A DNA stretch of 12,416 bases from Acidobacteriota bacterium (GTDB taxonomy: Bacteria; Acidobacteriota; Terriglobia; Bryobacterales; Bryobacteraceae): the NCBI GenBank assembly GCA_026394095.1, contig JAPKYY010000035.1, forward strand, positions 1-12,416, written 5' to 3'. How positions within the stretch are numbered: the stretch's first letter is position 1; every line of letters starts with the position of its first letter. Positions 1-7,215 of this stretch are shown piece by piece. Position numbers and translations under genes: made by a program. Under the pieces are notes generated by a model. The model was not told the origin of the DNA, searched no databases, and saw nothing but the letters and a program-made list of their open reading frames with translations.

Positions 1-1338
1 CGGACGCTGCGCGGGAGCTATGCGTTCTCGTCGATGGCCAACTTCTTAACGGGCACCTACAACAATGCCGGATTTACACAGACTTTTGGCAATACCGTGG
101 TGGCACAGACGAATCCCAATCTTGGATTCTATGCACAGGACGAATGGAAGGTGAGGCCATCGCTCACCTTGAATCTGGGTCTGCGCTACGACTTGCAGTT
201 TTTGAATCAGATAGCGACGGATCGAAACAATTTCTCGCCCCGGGCGGGCTTTGCCTGGTCTCCACGGAAGAATCGCCAGACGATCTTGCGTGGAGGTTTT
301 GGGTTGTACTACGACAGAATCCCACTGCGGGCGTTGGCCAATGCGCTACTGTCGAGCCACAATACGACAGCGCTAACGGCAACGAGCCAGATCAGCCTCA
401 GCCTGTCGCCAACGCAGGCCGGAGCACCGGTGTTTCCGAATATCCTGAGTTCCACCCCAACTGGTGCGCTCGCGAACTTCACTACCATGGACCCGAAGAT
501 GCAGAACGCCTATTCGACGCAGGGCAATGTCGAGTTGGAGCAGCGAATTGGCAAGCATGGTACCATCAGCGCCGGCTATCAATATTTGCGCGGGATCCGG
601 TTGATCGTTTCGATCAACCAGAACGTGCCAACCTGTGTTGCAGCAGGAACGAATAACGGTTGCCGGCCCAATCCGAATTTTGCCAACAACAGCCAATACA
701 GGGCACAAGCAGACTCCCGCTATGACGGGCTGCATGTTTCTTATGTGCAGAGGCCATTCAGCTGGAGCAGCGTCAGGGTGTCTTATACTCTTTCAAAATC
801 AAAGAACAACGTCGGCGAATTCTTCTTCAGCTCGCCGGTGGATCCATCCAATATCTGGCGCGACTATGGCCGGTCTGACGACGACCAACGGCACCGGGTG
901 GTGGTGAATACGACATTGAACAGCCCGATGGGTAGCGCCAGAAATGCCTGGGGGCATTTGAGCCATGGGTTTCAGGCGGGAGTCTTCCTGCAATACTATT
1001 CCAGCTTGCAGCTAAATCTGACCTCAGGAGTGACCACGGTACAGGGCACGGCGGGACGCCCGATCGTAAACGGCAATTTCATTGAACGAAACATTGGGAC
1101 GGGTTCAGATCTGTTCAGCGTGAATCTACGGGTGAACCGGAGCTTTGCCGTTGGCGAACGGGTGAAGCTGGAGACGTTTGCCGAAGCCTTCAACGCGTTG
1201 AACCACCGCAACAATCTAACCAGGAATGGCGTGTTCGGAGCCGGGGCTTATCCTGGCAGTCCTTCGGCTACGTTTGGAGCGATCAACTCGGTGAATGACG
1301 CAAGGTCGCTACAAATCGCTTTACGAGTTCGCTTTTGA
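1..1338 (+). CDS. TonB-dependent receptor, Oar-like, C-terminal part (5' end outside window)
   Basis: This is the C-terminal outer-membrane beta-barrel portion of a TonB-dependent receptor of the Oar-like/carboxypeptidase-regulatory type that is abundant in Acidobacteriota. The reading frame is open from base 1 through the first ATG at 34, so that ATG is internal and the gene begins upstream of the window; about 445 residues are visible. Alternating beta-strand patterns are typical of the family: FYAQDEWKVRPSLTLNLGLR early on, then GGFGLYYDR, and a late segment (LETFAEAFNALNHRNN) like the usual 'FNLFNHPNF' region. The protein ends in LRVRF with a terminal Phe, as outer-membrane barrels do for BAM recognition. 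The plug and N-terminal regulatory domains would lie upstream. These receptors take up large substrates using TonB energy, but the substrate cannot be read here. No terminator was found in the 60 bp that follow. Confidence 0.9.
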   Translation, partial: RTLRGSYAFSSMANFLTGTYNNAGFTQTFGNTVVAQTNPNLGFYAQDEWKVRPSLTLNLGLRYDLQFLNQIATDRNNFSPRAGFAWSPRKNRQTILRGGFGLYYDRIPLRALANALLSSHNTTALTATSQISLSLSPTQAGAPVFPNILSSTPTGALANFTTMDPKMQNAYSTQGNVELEQRIGKHGTISAGYQYLRGIRLIVSINQNVPTCVAAGTNNGCRPNPNFANNSQYRAQADSRYDGLHVSYVQRPFSWSSVRVSYTLSKSKNNVGEFFFSSPVDPSNIWRDYGRSDDDQRHRVVVNTTLNSPMGSARNAWGHLSHGFQAGVFLQYYSSLQLNLTSGVTTVQGTAGRPIVNGNFIERNIGTGSDLFSVNLRVNRSFAVGERVKLETFAEAFNALNHRNNLTRNGVFGAGAYPGSPSATFGAINSVNDARSLQIALRVRF

Positions 1339-1398
1339 GTGTCGTTATAGTGACAATCGGGCCAAAGACCTGGTGTGGGTGCTAGTTTGGAATAGCGG

Positions 1399-3036
1399 AT
1401 GATTTCCTTTTCCAATATTCAAAAACAGTACGGCAAGCAGTTGATTTTCGTTGAGGCTTCGTTTCAGTTGAACCCTGGCGAGAAAGCTGGGCTGGTTGGC
1501 CCGAACGGGGCCGGCAAGACCACTCTCTTCCGGATGATCATGAACGAGGAGACCGCTGACGACGGCGACATCTCCGTCCCCAAGAAACTGACGATCGGGT
1601 ATTTCCGTCAGGATGTGGGCGAAATGGCCGGGCGGCCCGTATTGGACGAAGCGATCGCGGGAAGTGGACGTGTTGGCGATTTGCACCATGAGCTCGTGGA
1701 CCTGCAAAACGCCATGGAAGACCCCGAAAAGGCCGATCAGATGGACAAGATCCTCGACCGCTTTGGCGAGGTGCAGGAAGAGTACGAGCATCTCGGGGGC
1801 TATACGCTTGAGGCCCAGGCTCGTGAGGTTCTCGCTGGACTGGGCTTTGCTGAAGATCAGATCGATGGCGATGTAGGTGCTTTGTAGGGCGGCTGGAAAA
1901 TGCGTGTGGCACTGGCCAGAGTACTGCTAGGCCGGCCTGATGTGTTGCTGATGGACGAACCGACAAACCACCTCGATATCGAATCGATTGTCTGGCTCGA
2001 GCAATTTTTGAAGGAATACAAGGGTTCGCTGCTGATGACCTCGCACGACCGGGAATTCATGAACCGGATCGTCAGCAAGATTCTCGAAATCGATGAAGGT
2101 GACGTGATCACCTATTCGGGGAATTACGATTTCTATGAGCGGGAGCGGGCGATTCGCGAGAAGAATCAGCAGGCAGCTTTTGGGCGTCAGCAGGCAATGC
2201 TCGAAAAGGAACAGCGATTCATCGAACGGTTCAAGACGCACGCGGCGAAGGCAGCGCAGGTGCAGAGCCGGATCAAGGCTCTCGACAAGATCGAGAAGAT
2301 TGAATTGCCGAAGAAGCGCCAGGTAGTGAAGTTTGATTTCAGGGTGCCGCCTCGCTCTGGTGATCTGGTAGCGGTGATGGAAGATCTGCATAAGGCCTAC
2401 GGCCAGCGGGTGATCTACAACGGCTTTAACTTTACGATTCGCCGTGGAGAGCGCTGGGCAGTGATGGGCCGCAATGGCGCCGGCAAGAGCACGCTGCTCA
2501 AGATGATTGCCGGGGCAAGCGAGCCGGATAGGGGGATTGTGAAACTGGGCGCGAGCCTGACGATGGGCTACTTTGCACAGCAGGCCCTCGACATCCTGAA
2601 TCCGGATTTGACCGTGACCGAGCAGTTGCAGAATGACTTCCCGAAGGATGCAATTGGCTCGCTTCGGACGCTGGCTGGAGCCTTCCAATTTTCGGGTGAA
2701 GAGGCAGACAAGAAGATCCGGTCGCTGTCTGGTGGCGAGAAGTCACGCCTTGCAATGGCGAGGATGCTCTATCATCCACCGAACTTTCTGGTGCTCGACG
2801 AGCCCACCAACCACCTCGACCTGGCAACCAAAGAGATGCTGGTGGAAGCGTTGAAGGACTTTGAAGGGACGATGATCTTCGTGTCCCATGACCGTATGTT
2901 TCTGCGGGGCCTGGCTTCGCACGTGCTGGAGTTGGGCGGAGAGAGCGGCACAGACCGGGAACCACGACTTTACCCCGGCAGCTATATCGAGTATGTAGAA
3001 GCGCTGGGACACGAGGCACCTGGAATTCATACCTAG
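1399..3036 (+). pseudogene. ABC-F family ATPase interrupted by an in-frame TAG at the first signature-motif serine
   Basis: This is a two-ATPase-domain ABC-F protein of the Uup/YbiT/EttA type. These are soluble proteins that act on ribosomes and have no membrane domains. Read through the stop it spans 545 residues, normal for the family. Domain 1 has Walker A GPNGAGKT (34-41), then a TAG codon (163, bases 1885-1887), then GGWKMRVALAR, and Walker B LLMDEPTNHLD (about 183-193). The linker is charged and helical (about 245-310). Domain 2 has Walker A GRNGAGKS (357-364), signature LSGGE (443-447), Walker B with DEPTNHLD and switch His497. The pieces 1399-1887 (162 aa) and 1900-3036 (378 aa) are in the same frame, so there is no indel. 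A TCG-to-TAG substitution is the simplest explanation. It may be a true nonsense mutation, a base error, or two separately translated halves, since an ATG lies 12 bases past the stop. The shine-dalgarno upstream of 1399 is weak. Confidence 0.9.
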
Positions 3037-3816
3037 ATGAATGTCCTGGCACACAACCGGGCAGCCTGGAATCAGGAGTCGCTCGAGGGAAGCCGCTGGA
3101 CGAATCCGGTAGACTCAGCAGTCATTTCGCGGGCACGAGCGGGAGAGTGGAACTTGATTCTTACGCCGCTCCGGTCCATACCGAAAGACTGGTTGGGAGA
3201 TGTCAGAGGCAAGCAGGTGCTGTGTCTGGCGTCTGGGGGAGGCCAGCAGGCTCCAATACTGGCGGCGATTGGCGCAAGAGTTGTGAGTTTTGATTTGTCT
3301 GAGGAACAACTTCTCAAAGACCGCATGGTGGCAGACCGCGACATGCTTGAAATAGAGTGCGTGCGGGGAGATATGGCGGATCTATCGCAGTTCAGGGATG
3401 GGAGCTTCGATTTGATTTTCCACCCAACTTCAAACGTTTTTGTTCCCGATGTGGAAGTGGTTTGGCGGGAGTGCTTTCGAGTATTGCGGCCCGGCGGGCG
3501 CTTGTTGGCAGGATTCCTGAATCCGAGTTTCTTTCTGTTCGACCATGCAGAGGCGGGAGTTAGCGGGAATTTGATTGCGCAGTACAAGTTGCCCTACTCA
3601 GATATTGAACAGAGGGGGGAGAGCGAAAAACGGAAAGAGGAGATTTCGCAAGGAGCGGCATTCGAGTTTGGGCATTCCCTTGAGGTGCAGCTTGGCGGGC
3701 AGATGAAAGCTGGCTTTCTCCTGGCCGGACTCTATGAAGACTGGTGGGAAGAAGCCGCCACGCCGTTGAACCGGTTGAGTCCAACGACAGTGGCGACGCT
3801 GGCGTTGAAGACCTGA
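3037..3816 (+). CDS. Class I SAM-dependent methyltransferase
   Basis: This is a 259-residue soluble Rossmann-fold methyltransferase of the Methyltransf_11 type. Motif I is VLCLASGGGQ (61-70), followed by an acidic residue in SFDLS (Asp86) expected to bind the SAM ribose, GDMADL (111-116), FDLIFHP (124-130) and the post-motif LRPGG (150-154). The N-terminus, with NRAAWNQ and SRWTNPV before an ARAGEW segment, matches a widespread family of uncharacterised bacterial methyltransferases. A late EFGHSLE..GGQ segment and GLYEDWW also fit that family. The substrate is unknown. The ATG directly abuts the stop codon of the ABC-F frame (TAGATG) and no good Shine-Dalgarno is visible, so translation is probably coupled to the upstream frame. 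The nonsense codon upstream could therefore affect its expression by polarity. A promoter inside the ABC-F gene is possible but not seen. Confidence 0.88.
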   Translation: MNVLAHNRAAWNQESLEGSRWTNPVDSAVISRARAGEWNLILTPLRSIPKDWLGDVRGKQVLCLASGGGQQAPILAAIGARVVSFDLSEEQLLKDRMVADRDMLEIECVRGDMADLSQFRDGSFDLIFHPTSNVFVPDVEVVWRECFRVLRPGGRLLAGFLNPSFFLFDHAEAGVSGNLIAQYKLPYSDIEQRGESEKRKEEISQGAAFEFGHSLEVQLGGQMKAGFLLAGLYEDWWEEAATPLNRLSPTTVATLALKT

Positions 3817-3822
3817 GCGGGC

Positions 3823-3851
3823 TTGTTTTGAGCTGAGGCAACGAATACAAT
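3823..3851 (+). promoter_or_regulatory. Candidate sigma70-type promoter
   Basis: TTGTTT at 3823-3828 and TACAAT at 3846-3851 are separated by 17 bp. The -10 matches the consensus in five of six positions and the -35 in three of six. The pair lies in the 58-bp gap between the methyltransferase and the peptidoglycan-binding-like gene, which suggests that the latter and the SET gene form their own transcription unit. This is a pattern match only. Confidence 0.45.
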
Positions 3852-3862
3852 CTCAATGAACT

Positions 3863-3868
3863 GGAGGT
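3863..3868 (+). promoter_or_regulatory. Ribosome binding site GGAGGT
   Basis: A near-consensus GGAGGT lies six bases before the ATG at 3875 and fixes that start. It is one of the strongest Shine-Dalgarno sequences in the window. Confidence 0.75.
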
Positions 3869-3874
3869 GTATCG

Positions 3875-4519
3875 ATGCCCAAGGCAATCAGTGGATCCGT
3901 TGGGAAAGGTGGCAAGAATCGCTTTGAGGATGTCTTGATCATCCAGTACTTGCTGAATTGTGTTCCTGCATCAAAGGGTGGGCCGGGCAAGGAGTTGGTG
4001 TTAGATGGGCTGTGCGGCAATCTGACCAATGGCGCAATCAGCAAGTTTCAGCTGACAGCGCTTGGGTTTGCGGATGGGCGGGTAGATGCGGGGGGGAAGA
4101 CGATTGAGACCTTAGTCTGCTACGACCCCTATCCGAGCATGAAACTAACACTGCCCAGTGTCGACAGTTCTGGAAAAGGGAATGGGAAGCGCGGCGGGAA
4201 CCCTATGAATAATTGCTGGGATCCATTTGGCTACTACAATCCTTCAAACCCGAACTATATGAAGAGTGGATATGAACCCCCACCGTTTGAGGGCAAGCAG
4301 GACAAAGAAATCGAATCTTCAATGGGGCAGAAGGATGCTGGTTACGGCTGGAAGACGGGGCAAAACCAGATGGGCCAGAAAGATGGTGGATTTGGCTGGA
4401 AGACAGGCCAGGGGCAGGTAGGGCAGAAAGATGCTGGATTTGGCTCAAAGACAGGGCAAAATCAGCAGAGCAACATGAAAGGTTCTCAGGGCAAGGGAGG
4501 AATCGTTGGCAAGGTCTAA
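3875..4519 (+). CDS. Peptidoglycan-binding-like domain protein with Lys/Gly/Gln-rich repeat tail
   Basis: This is a 214-residue protein in two parts. Residues 1-85 resemble the small helical peptidoglycan-binding-like domain seen in many bacterial proteins: SGSVGKGGKNRFEDVLIIQY, then LLNCVP, a GGPGKELVLDG turn, AISKFQ, and DGRVDAGGKTIETL. A Pro/Asn/Tyr-rich stretch (about 105-140) joins this to a tail with three tandem 16-residue repeats (150-197) and a Lys/Gly-rich end. I see no signal peptide or membrane segment, so cell-wall binding is not supported by an export signal; the domain may serve another binding role or the protein may leave by a different route. It has its own candidate promoter and a strong ribosome binding site. 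The 3' end overlaps the SET-domain gene by 14 bases. The function is unknown, and the domain assignment is by pattern recognition only. Confidence 0.8.
   Translation: MPKAISGSVGKGGKNRFEDVLIIQYLLNCVPASKGGPGKELVLDGLCGNLTNGAISKFQLTALGFADGRVDAGGKTIETLVCYDPYPSMKLTLPSVDSSGKGNGKRGGNPMNNCWDPFGYYNPSNPNYMKSGYEPPPFEGKQDKEIESSMGQKDAGYGWKTGQNQMGQKDGGFGWKTGQGQVGQKDAGFGSKTGQNQQSNMKGSQGKGGIVGKV
4322..4465 (+). repeat. Three tandem 48-bp coding repeats
   Basis: The units are 4322-4369, 4370-4417 and 4418-4465, each encoding 16 residues of the form [MV]GQKD[AG]G[YF]G[WS]KTGQ[NG]Q. Units 1 and 2 differ in 9 of 16 codons, and 6 of those changes are synonymous. Each unit carries two lysines, in QKD and in WKT or SKT. 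Confidence 0.9.
4495..4501 (+). promoter_or_regulatory. Ribosome binding site GGGAGGA for a TTG start
   Basis: GGGAGGA lies inside the 3' end of the upstream gene, four bases before a TTG at 4506. It supports the TTG start of the SET-domain gene and translation coupled to its neighbour. The next in-frame ATG, at 4554, has only a weak purine stretch ahead of it. Confidence 0.6.
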
Positions 4520-5006
4520 GGGCGAGCTGACCGCATTTGTTCGAGAAGTGTTGATGCCCGGCGGACCCGATGCAGTGCCCAGAATTTCTAAGCAGGATTG
4601 TCGCTTCCCCTTGCGGTACGGCCCCTCAAAAATCCACCGCTGGGGACTTTATGCAAAAGCTGAAATACCCTGCAGGCGGCGGGTAATTGAATACACGGGC
4701 CAGAAAATTGATCGTGCCGAAATACAGCGGCGGATGATTCGGCCCAACCTCTACATTTTTGTGTTGACGAAACGATTCGGGTTGGATGGGGCAATCGGGG
4801 GGAGCGGCGCAGAGTATATCAACCATAGCTGTGAGCCGAATTTGTACGCGAGGATTGGCCGCGGACACATCTGGCTGGTGAGTTTGAGAAAAATCGAAGC
4901 GGGCGAGGAGTTGTTTCTCGACTACCGGATCCGCGGTACTTATCCGCTGGTGGAATGCCGGTGTGGCTCGCCCGCTTGCCGGGGTTATCTCAATTTGCCG
5001 GACTAG
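4506..5006 (+). CDS. SET-domain protein, putative protein-lysine methyltransferase
   Basis: This is a compact 166-residue SET protein. The SET core starts near residue 35. HRWGLYA (45-51) is the SAM-binding GxG region, with the first Gly replaced by Arg. Next come EYTG (62-65), the hallmark NHSCEPN (106-112) and EELFLDY (134-140) with the conserved C-terminal Tyr. The end, CRCGSPACRG (151-160), is a post-SET-like cysteine motif that, with Cys109, could hold zinc near the active site. SET enzymes transfer methyl groups from SAM to lysine side chains of proteins. The start is taken as TTG because of the Shine-Dalgarno just before it; ATG 4554 would remove 16 residues outside the domain. The gene overlaps the repeat-protein gene by 14 bases, which makes that Lys-rich protein an obvious candidate substrate (inference). 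Its 3' end overlaps the convergent peroxidase gene by 17 bases. Confidence 0.88.
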   Translation: MARSKGELTAFVREVLMPGGPDAVPRISKQDCRFPLRYGPSKIHRWGLYAKAEIPCRRRVIEYTGQKIDRAEIQRRMIRPNLYIFVLTKRFGLDGAIGGSGAEYINHSCEPNLYARIGRGHIWLVSLRKIEAGEELFLDYRIRGTYPLVECRCGSPACRGYLNLPD

Positions 5007-6753
5007 CCGGGCAGGCCTGAGAGAGGTGGTTGGCTCTGGAACCGTCGTTGCCGATTCCATCGAGCATTTCGGCGAAGGTTTGGAGTGGTGCATCGGTGCC
5101 AGCTTTGCCGGTAGCGGGAATCGCAACCCAGTTCTCATCAGCGCTTAAAGTGAAGCGGGCGTCTGTGGTTTGAGCGGTGTTGGTGTGTCCGTTGGGGACA
5201 CAAAGTTCCGGATGATCAAAGGGCGCGCGCTGAAACTTTACACGGTCGTCGGAAAGGGCTTTCATGAAGGCGACAAGCGATGCGCGATCATTGGCGCTGA
5301 GATTGAGCCTTCTCACATTCGGACCCAAGCCGCCAGCCGGGAAGTCTCCACCGCGATTGTAGAATTCCACCACCTGTTCGAGGCTGGCCTGGCCGCCGTT
5401 GTGGAAGTAGGGGCCAGTAAATTCGATGTTGCGCAGGCCCGGAGTCTTGAAGGCTCCCTGGACGTTAGGCGCGTTCGGATTGCGAGAGAGAGGGTTACCA
5501 AAACCATCGACGCCACCGAGGCCAAGATCAGCATCGCGAGGCGAGACGCCGGTGCGGAAAAAGCCTGTGTCCGGGCCGGCATTGGGTGGGCCACCGCGAC
5601 CGGGGTTATTCAAGAGGGCTCCGATTGAGGCAGCGGTGAATTCAGAACCACTGTGGCAGGTGTTGCATTCAGCCCTGCCCCGGAAGAGGTTGAGGCCGTT
5701 AATCTGCTGTTGGGTCATCGCGCCTGTGTCACCCGAGGCAAAGCGATCAAAGGGTGAGTCATCCGAGACCAGCGTCGACTGGTATTGCTGGAGGGCGAGG
5801 CCGAAGAAGAGGGCGAAATTCGCTTCTGCCTGGGAGAAGCCGTCACGGCCTTCGAGGGCCTGCCAGTATTCGGGGGCGAAGGCTTCCTGCACCAGGCTTC
5901 CGTAGGTGATCGAAGGGTTCAGGCCTTTTGCCGATGAGCTCACAAATGGGCCAAAGACGCTGTCGTCTGCGGCCACGCGCTGGTTCGCCAGAGGACGCAG
6001 GGTAAGCATGCGCTGGCCAAGAGTAGGCCAGTTGAGCCCATCGTAGGACATCTCGACGTTATTGGTGGGAGGGCCAACCGCCTGAGAGGCGAGGCTTGCG
6101 TTGGTGGAGCTGACTTTCTCAGATCGCAACTGACCGTTGCGGTAGGCGAGAACCGTTGCGGCGGAATCGGCGGCACCGAAAGGATTGTTGCCATTGAAGA
6201 GATTGGTGGCACGGCCGTCCCAGAAGTTGCGTGCGTTGAAAACCGCATTGATCACCGAGGGGGCATTGCGGGCGGTGACCTGACGGAGGTTCAGGCCATC
6301 AAGAGAAAAGCTTGCGATGTCGGCGAGATCGTAGCCGTCGTCGGTACCGTTTGAAAAGTTTATCGCCGTGAATTTACGCCGGAAGACTCCCGCAGAGCCG
6401 TAGATGCTGGAATTGTTGCGAAGAACAGTGGAGTTGTTGTTGGTTGGGTCGGAGAGGGCGTGGAATGGGAAATCTGAAGAAGTGAGGCTTCGATTGAGAG
6501 GGGAGACGAGTTGGTGCTGCGAGCGGTGATCGGCACCGGCATGGAAGTGGCAGGTGGCGCAGGCAGTGCGGCCGTCAGAGCCAAGTTGCATATCCCAGAA
6601 AAGAGCCTTGCCGAGAAGCGTGAGCGCAGCACGGTTGGCGATGTACTGATTGACGTTGGTGGGCTGTGGGACAGCGATGGTTCTGAGCGAAGGCTGCGCT
6701 TCGAGTGCTACGGCTGTGTAGAGGATGAGGCAGAAAGAGAGTTTGAGATGCAT
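4990..6753 (-). CDS. Di-heme cytochrome c peroxidase/MauG-like protein
   Basis: This is a 587-residue exported protein of the bacterial di-heme cytochrome c peroxidase/MauG family, which reduces hydrogen peroxide or performs related heme oxidation in the periplasm. A signal peptide covers about residues 1-19 (LSFCLILYTAVALEAQ). There are two CxxCH heme sites: CATCH (65-69) and CNTCH (363-367). The family segment from FKTPGLRNIEFTGPYFHNGG to VEFYNRGGD (about 435-470) is clear, as is LGKALFWDMQLGSDG before heme 1. At 587 residues it is much longer than classical CcpA (about 320-350). The excess lies between the hemes (about 75-290) and in a C-terminal tail after about 505 that contains Cys518 and Cys581. 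The ATG is preceded by GGGAGGA and lies 17 bp after the LTxxQ gene, so it belongs to the same operon. The electron donor is not encoded here. Confidence 0.92.
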   Translation of the reverse strand: MHLKLSFCLILYTAVALEAQPSLRTIAVPQPTNVNQYIANRAALTLLGKALFWDMQLGSDGRTACATCHFHAGADHRSQHQLVSPLNRSLTSSDFPFHALSDPTNNNSTVLRNNSSIYGSAGVFRRKFTAINFSNGTDDGYDLADIASFSLDGLNLRQVTARNAPSVINAVFNARNFWDGRATNLFNGNNPFGAADSAATVLAYRNGQLRSEKVSSTNASLASQAVGPPTNNVEMSYDGLNWPTLGQRMLTLRPLANQRVAADDSVFGPFVSSSAKGLNPSITYGSLVQEAFAPEYWQALEGRDGFSQAEANFALFFGLALQQYQSTLVSDDSPFDRFASGDTGAMTQQQINGLNLFRGRAECNTCHSGSEFTAASIGALLNNPGRGGPPNAGPDTGFFRTGVSPRDADLGLGGVDGFGNPLSRNPNAPNVQGAFKTPGLRNIEFTGPYFHNGGQASLEQVVEFYNRGGDFPAGGLGPNVRRLNLSANDRASLVAFMKALSDDRVKFQRAPFDHPELCVPNGHTNTAQTTDARFTLSADENWVAIPATGKAGTDAPLQTFAEMLDGIGNDGSRANHLSQACPASPAN

Positions 6754-6759
6754 GGAGAG

Positions 6760-6766
6760 TCCTCCC
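6760..6766 (-). promoter_or_regulatory. Ribosome binding site GGGAGGA of the peroxidase gene
   Basis: On the minus strand GGGAGGA lies six bases before the ATG at 6753, within the 17-bp gap after the LTxxQ gene. It confirms the start and the operon arrangement. Confidence 0.75.
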
Positions 6767-6770
6767 GGAC

Positions 6771-7196
6771 TTATTTGGGGGGGCGTGGCGGGCCTTTACG
6801 GCCTCTGGGTCCCCGGGGTAATTCTTCACGCTGTTTGTCGGTAAGCGTGTTGTGGAAAGCAGTGTCGGCCTTGGCATTGATGGCTTCAAGCTGGCCGGCG
6901 AGAGTGCCGACGATAGCGGCGAGCTGATCGATCTCAGCATGGGTGGCGTTGCGGCGTGTGGCATCGCGGAGATTGCGGCGAGCCTGTTCGATGCGGTCTT
7001 CAAGGGGCTCAGCGCTGCGGTCGGCTTCAGTGAAAATCGTAAGAGCCTGACGGCGCTGGGCCTCACTAAGGTCGAAGCGGCGCGTGAGGTCATGGACCCT
7101 GCGTTCGGCGAAGGATTCGTCGTCGTGGTGGCGGCCTCGCGGGGGTTGTCCGGCGAGGAGGAGAACGAGGCTGAAGAAGAATATCAGAGTGCGCAC
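6771..7196 (-). CDS. Exported Spy/CpxP-like LTxxQ-motif protein
   Basis: This is a 141-residue small periplasmic protein of the Spy/CpxP/ZraP-like group, whose members act as envelope chaperones, metal-binding modulators or inhibitors of a partner sensor kinase. An N-terminal hydrophobic segment (LIFFFSLVLLLAG, 4-16) looks like a signal peptide. A His/Asp cluster (RHHDDES, 22-28) could bind metal. The rest is strongly helical and charged, with LSEAQ (43-47) and LTDKQ (118-122) matching the LTxxQ signature, and a Pro/Arg/Gly-rich tail (128-141). The start is GTG at 7196, chosen because AGGAAG lies five bases upstream; an ATG nearby is out of frame. It sits between a two-component system and a di-heme peroxidase, which fits a stress-response effector or feedback role. 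Family membership rests on size, composition and motif. Confidence 0.78.
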   Translation of the reverse strand: MRTLIFFFSLVLLLAGQPPRGRHHDDESFAERRVHDLTRRFDLSEAQRRQALTIFTEADRSAEPLEDRIEQARRNLRDATRRNATHAEIDQLAAIVGTLAGQLEAINAKADTAFHNTLTDKQREELPRGPRGRKGPPRPPK

Positions 7197-7201
7197 AGTA
7201 G

Positions 7202-7207
7202 CTTCCT
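7202..7207 (-). promoter_or_regulatory. Ribosome binding site AGGAAG for a GTG start
   Basis: The minus strand reads AGGAAG five bases before the GTG at 7196. An ATG a few bases further upstream is in another frame, so this site decides the start of the LTxxQ gene. Confidence 0.55.
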
Positions 7208-7215
7208 TTCATCTT

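Noticed and set aside
1339..1398. Terminator or promoter between the receptor and the ABC-F gene
   Set aside because: Only a 4-bp TGTC/GACA pairing and no convincing -35/-10 pair could be found in this 60-bp gap.
1885..1887. Programmed recoding of the TAG as pyrrolysine or another amino acid
   Set aside because: No pyl genes or recoding element is visible here, and an invariant serine position is not a place where pyrrolysine is known to be used. Simple mutation or error is more likely.
1345..1966. Long minus-strand open frames opposite the ABC-F gene
   Set aside because: They lie antisense to strongly conserved ATPase motifs and give low-complexity Arg/Pro/His-rich translations with no recognisable domain.
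4090..4096. G7 run in the repeat-protein gene as a phase-variation tract
   Set aside because: Seven bases is short, similar runs occur at 4797-4802 and 6777-6783, and the frame is intact. It is only a possible sequencing weak point.
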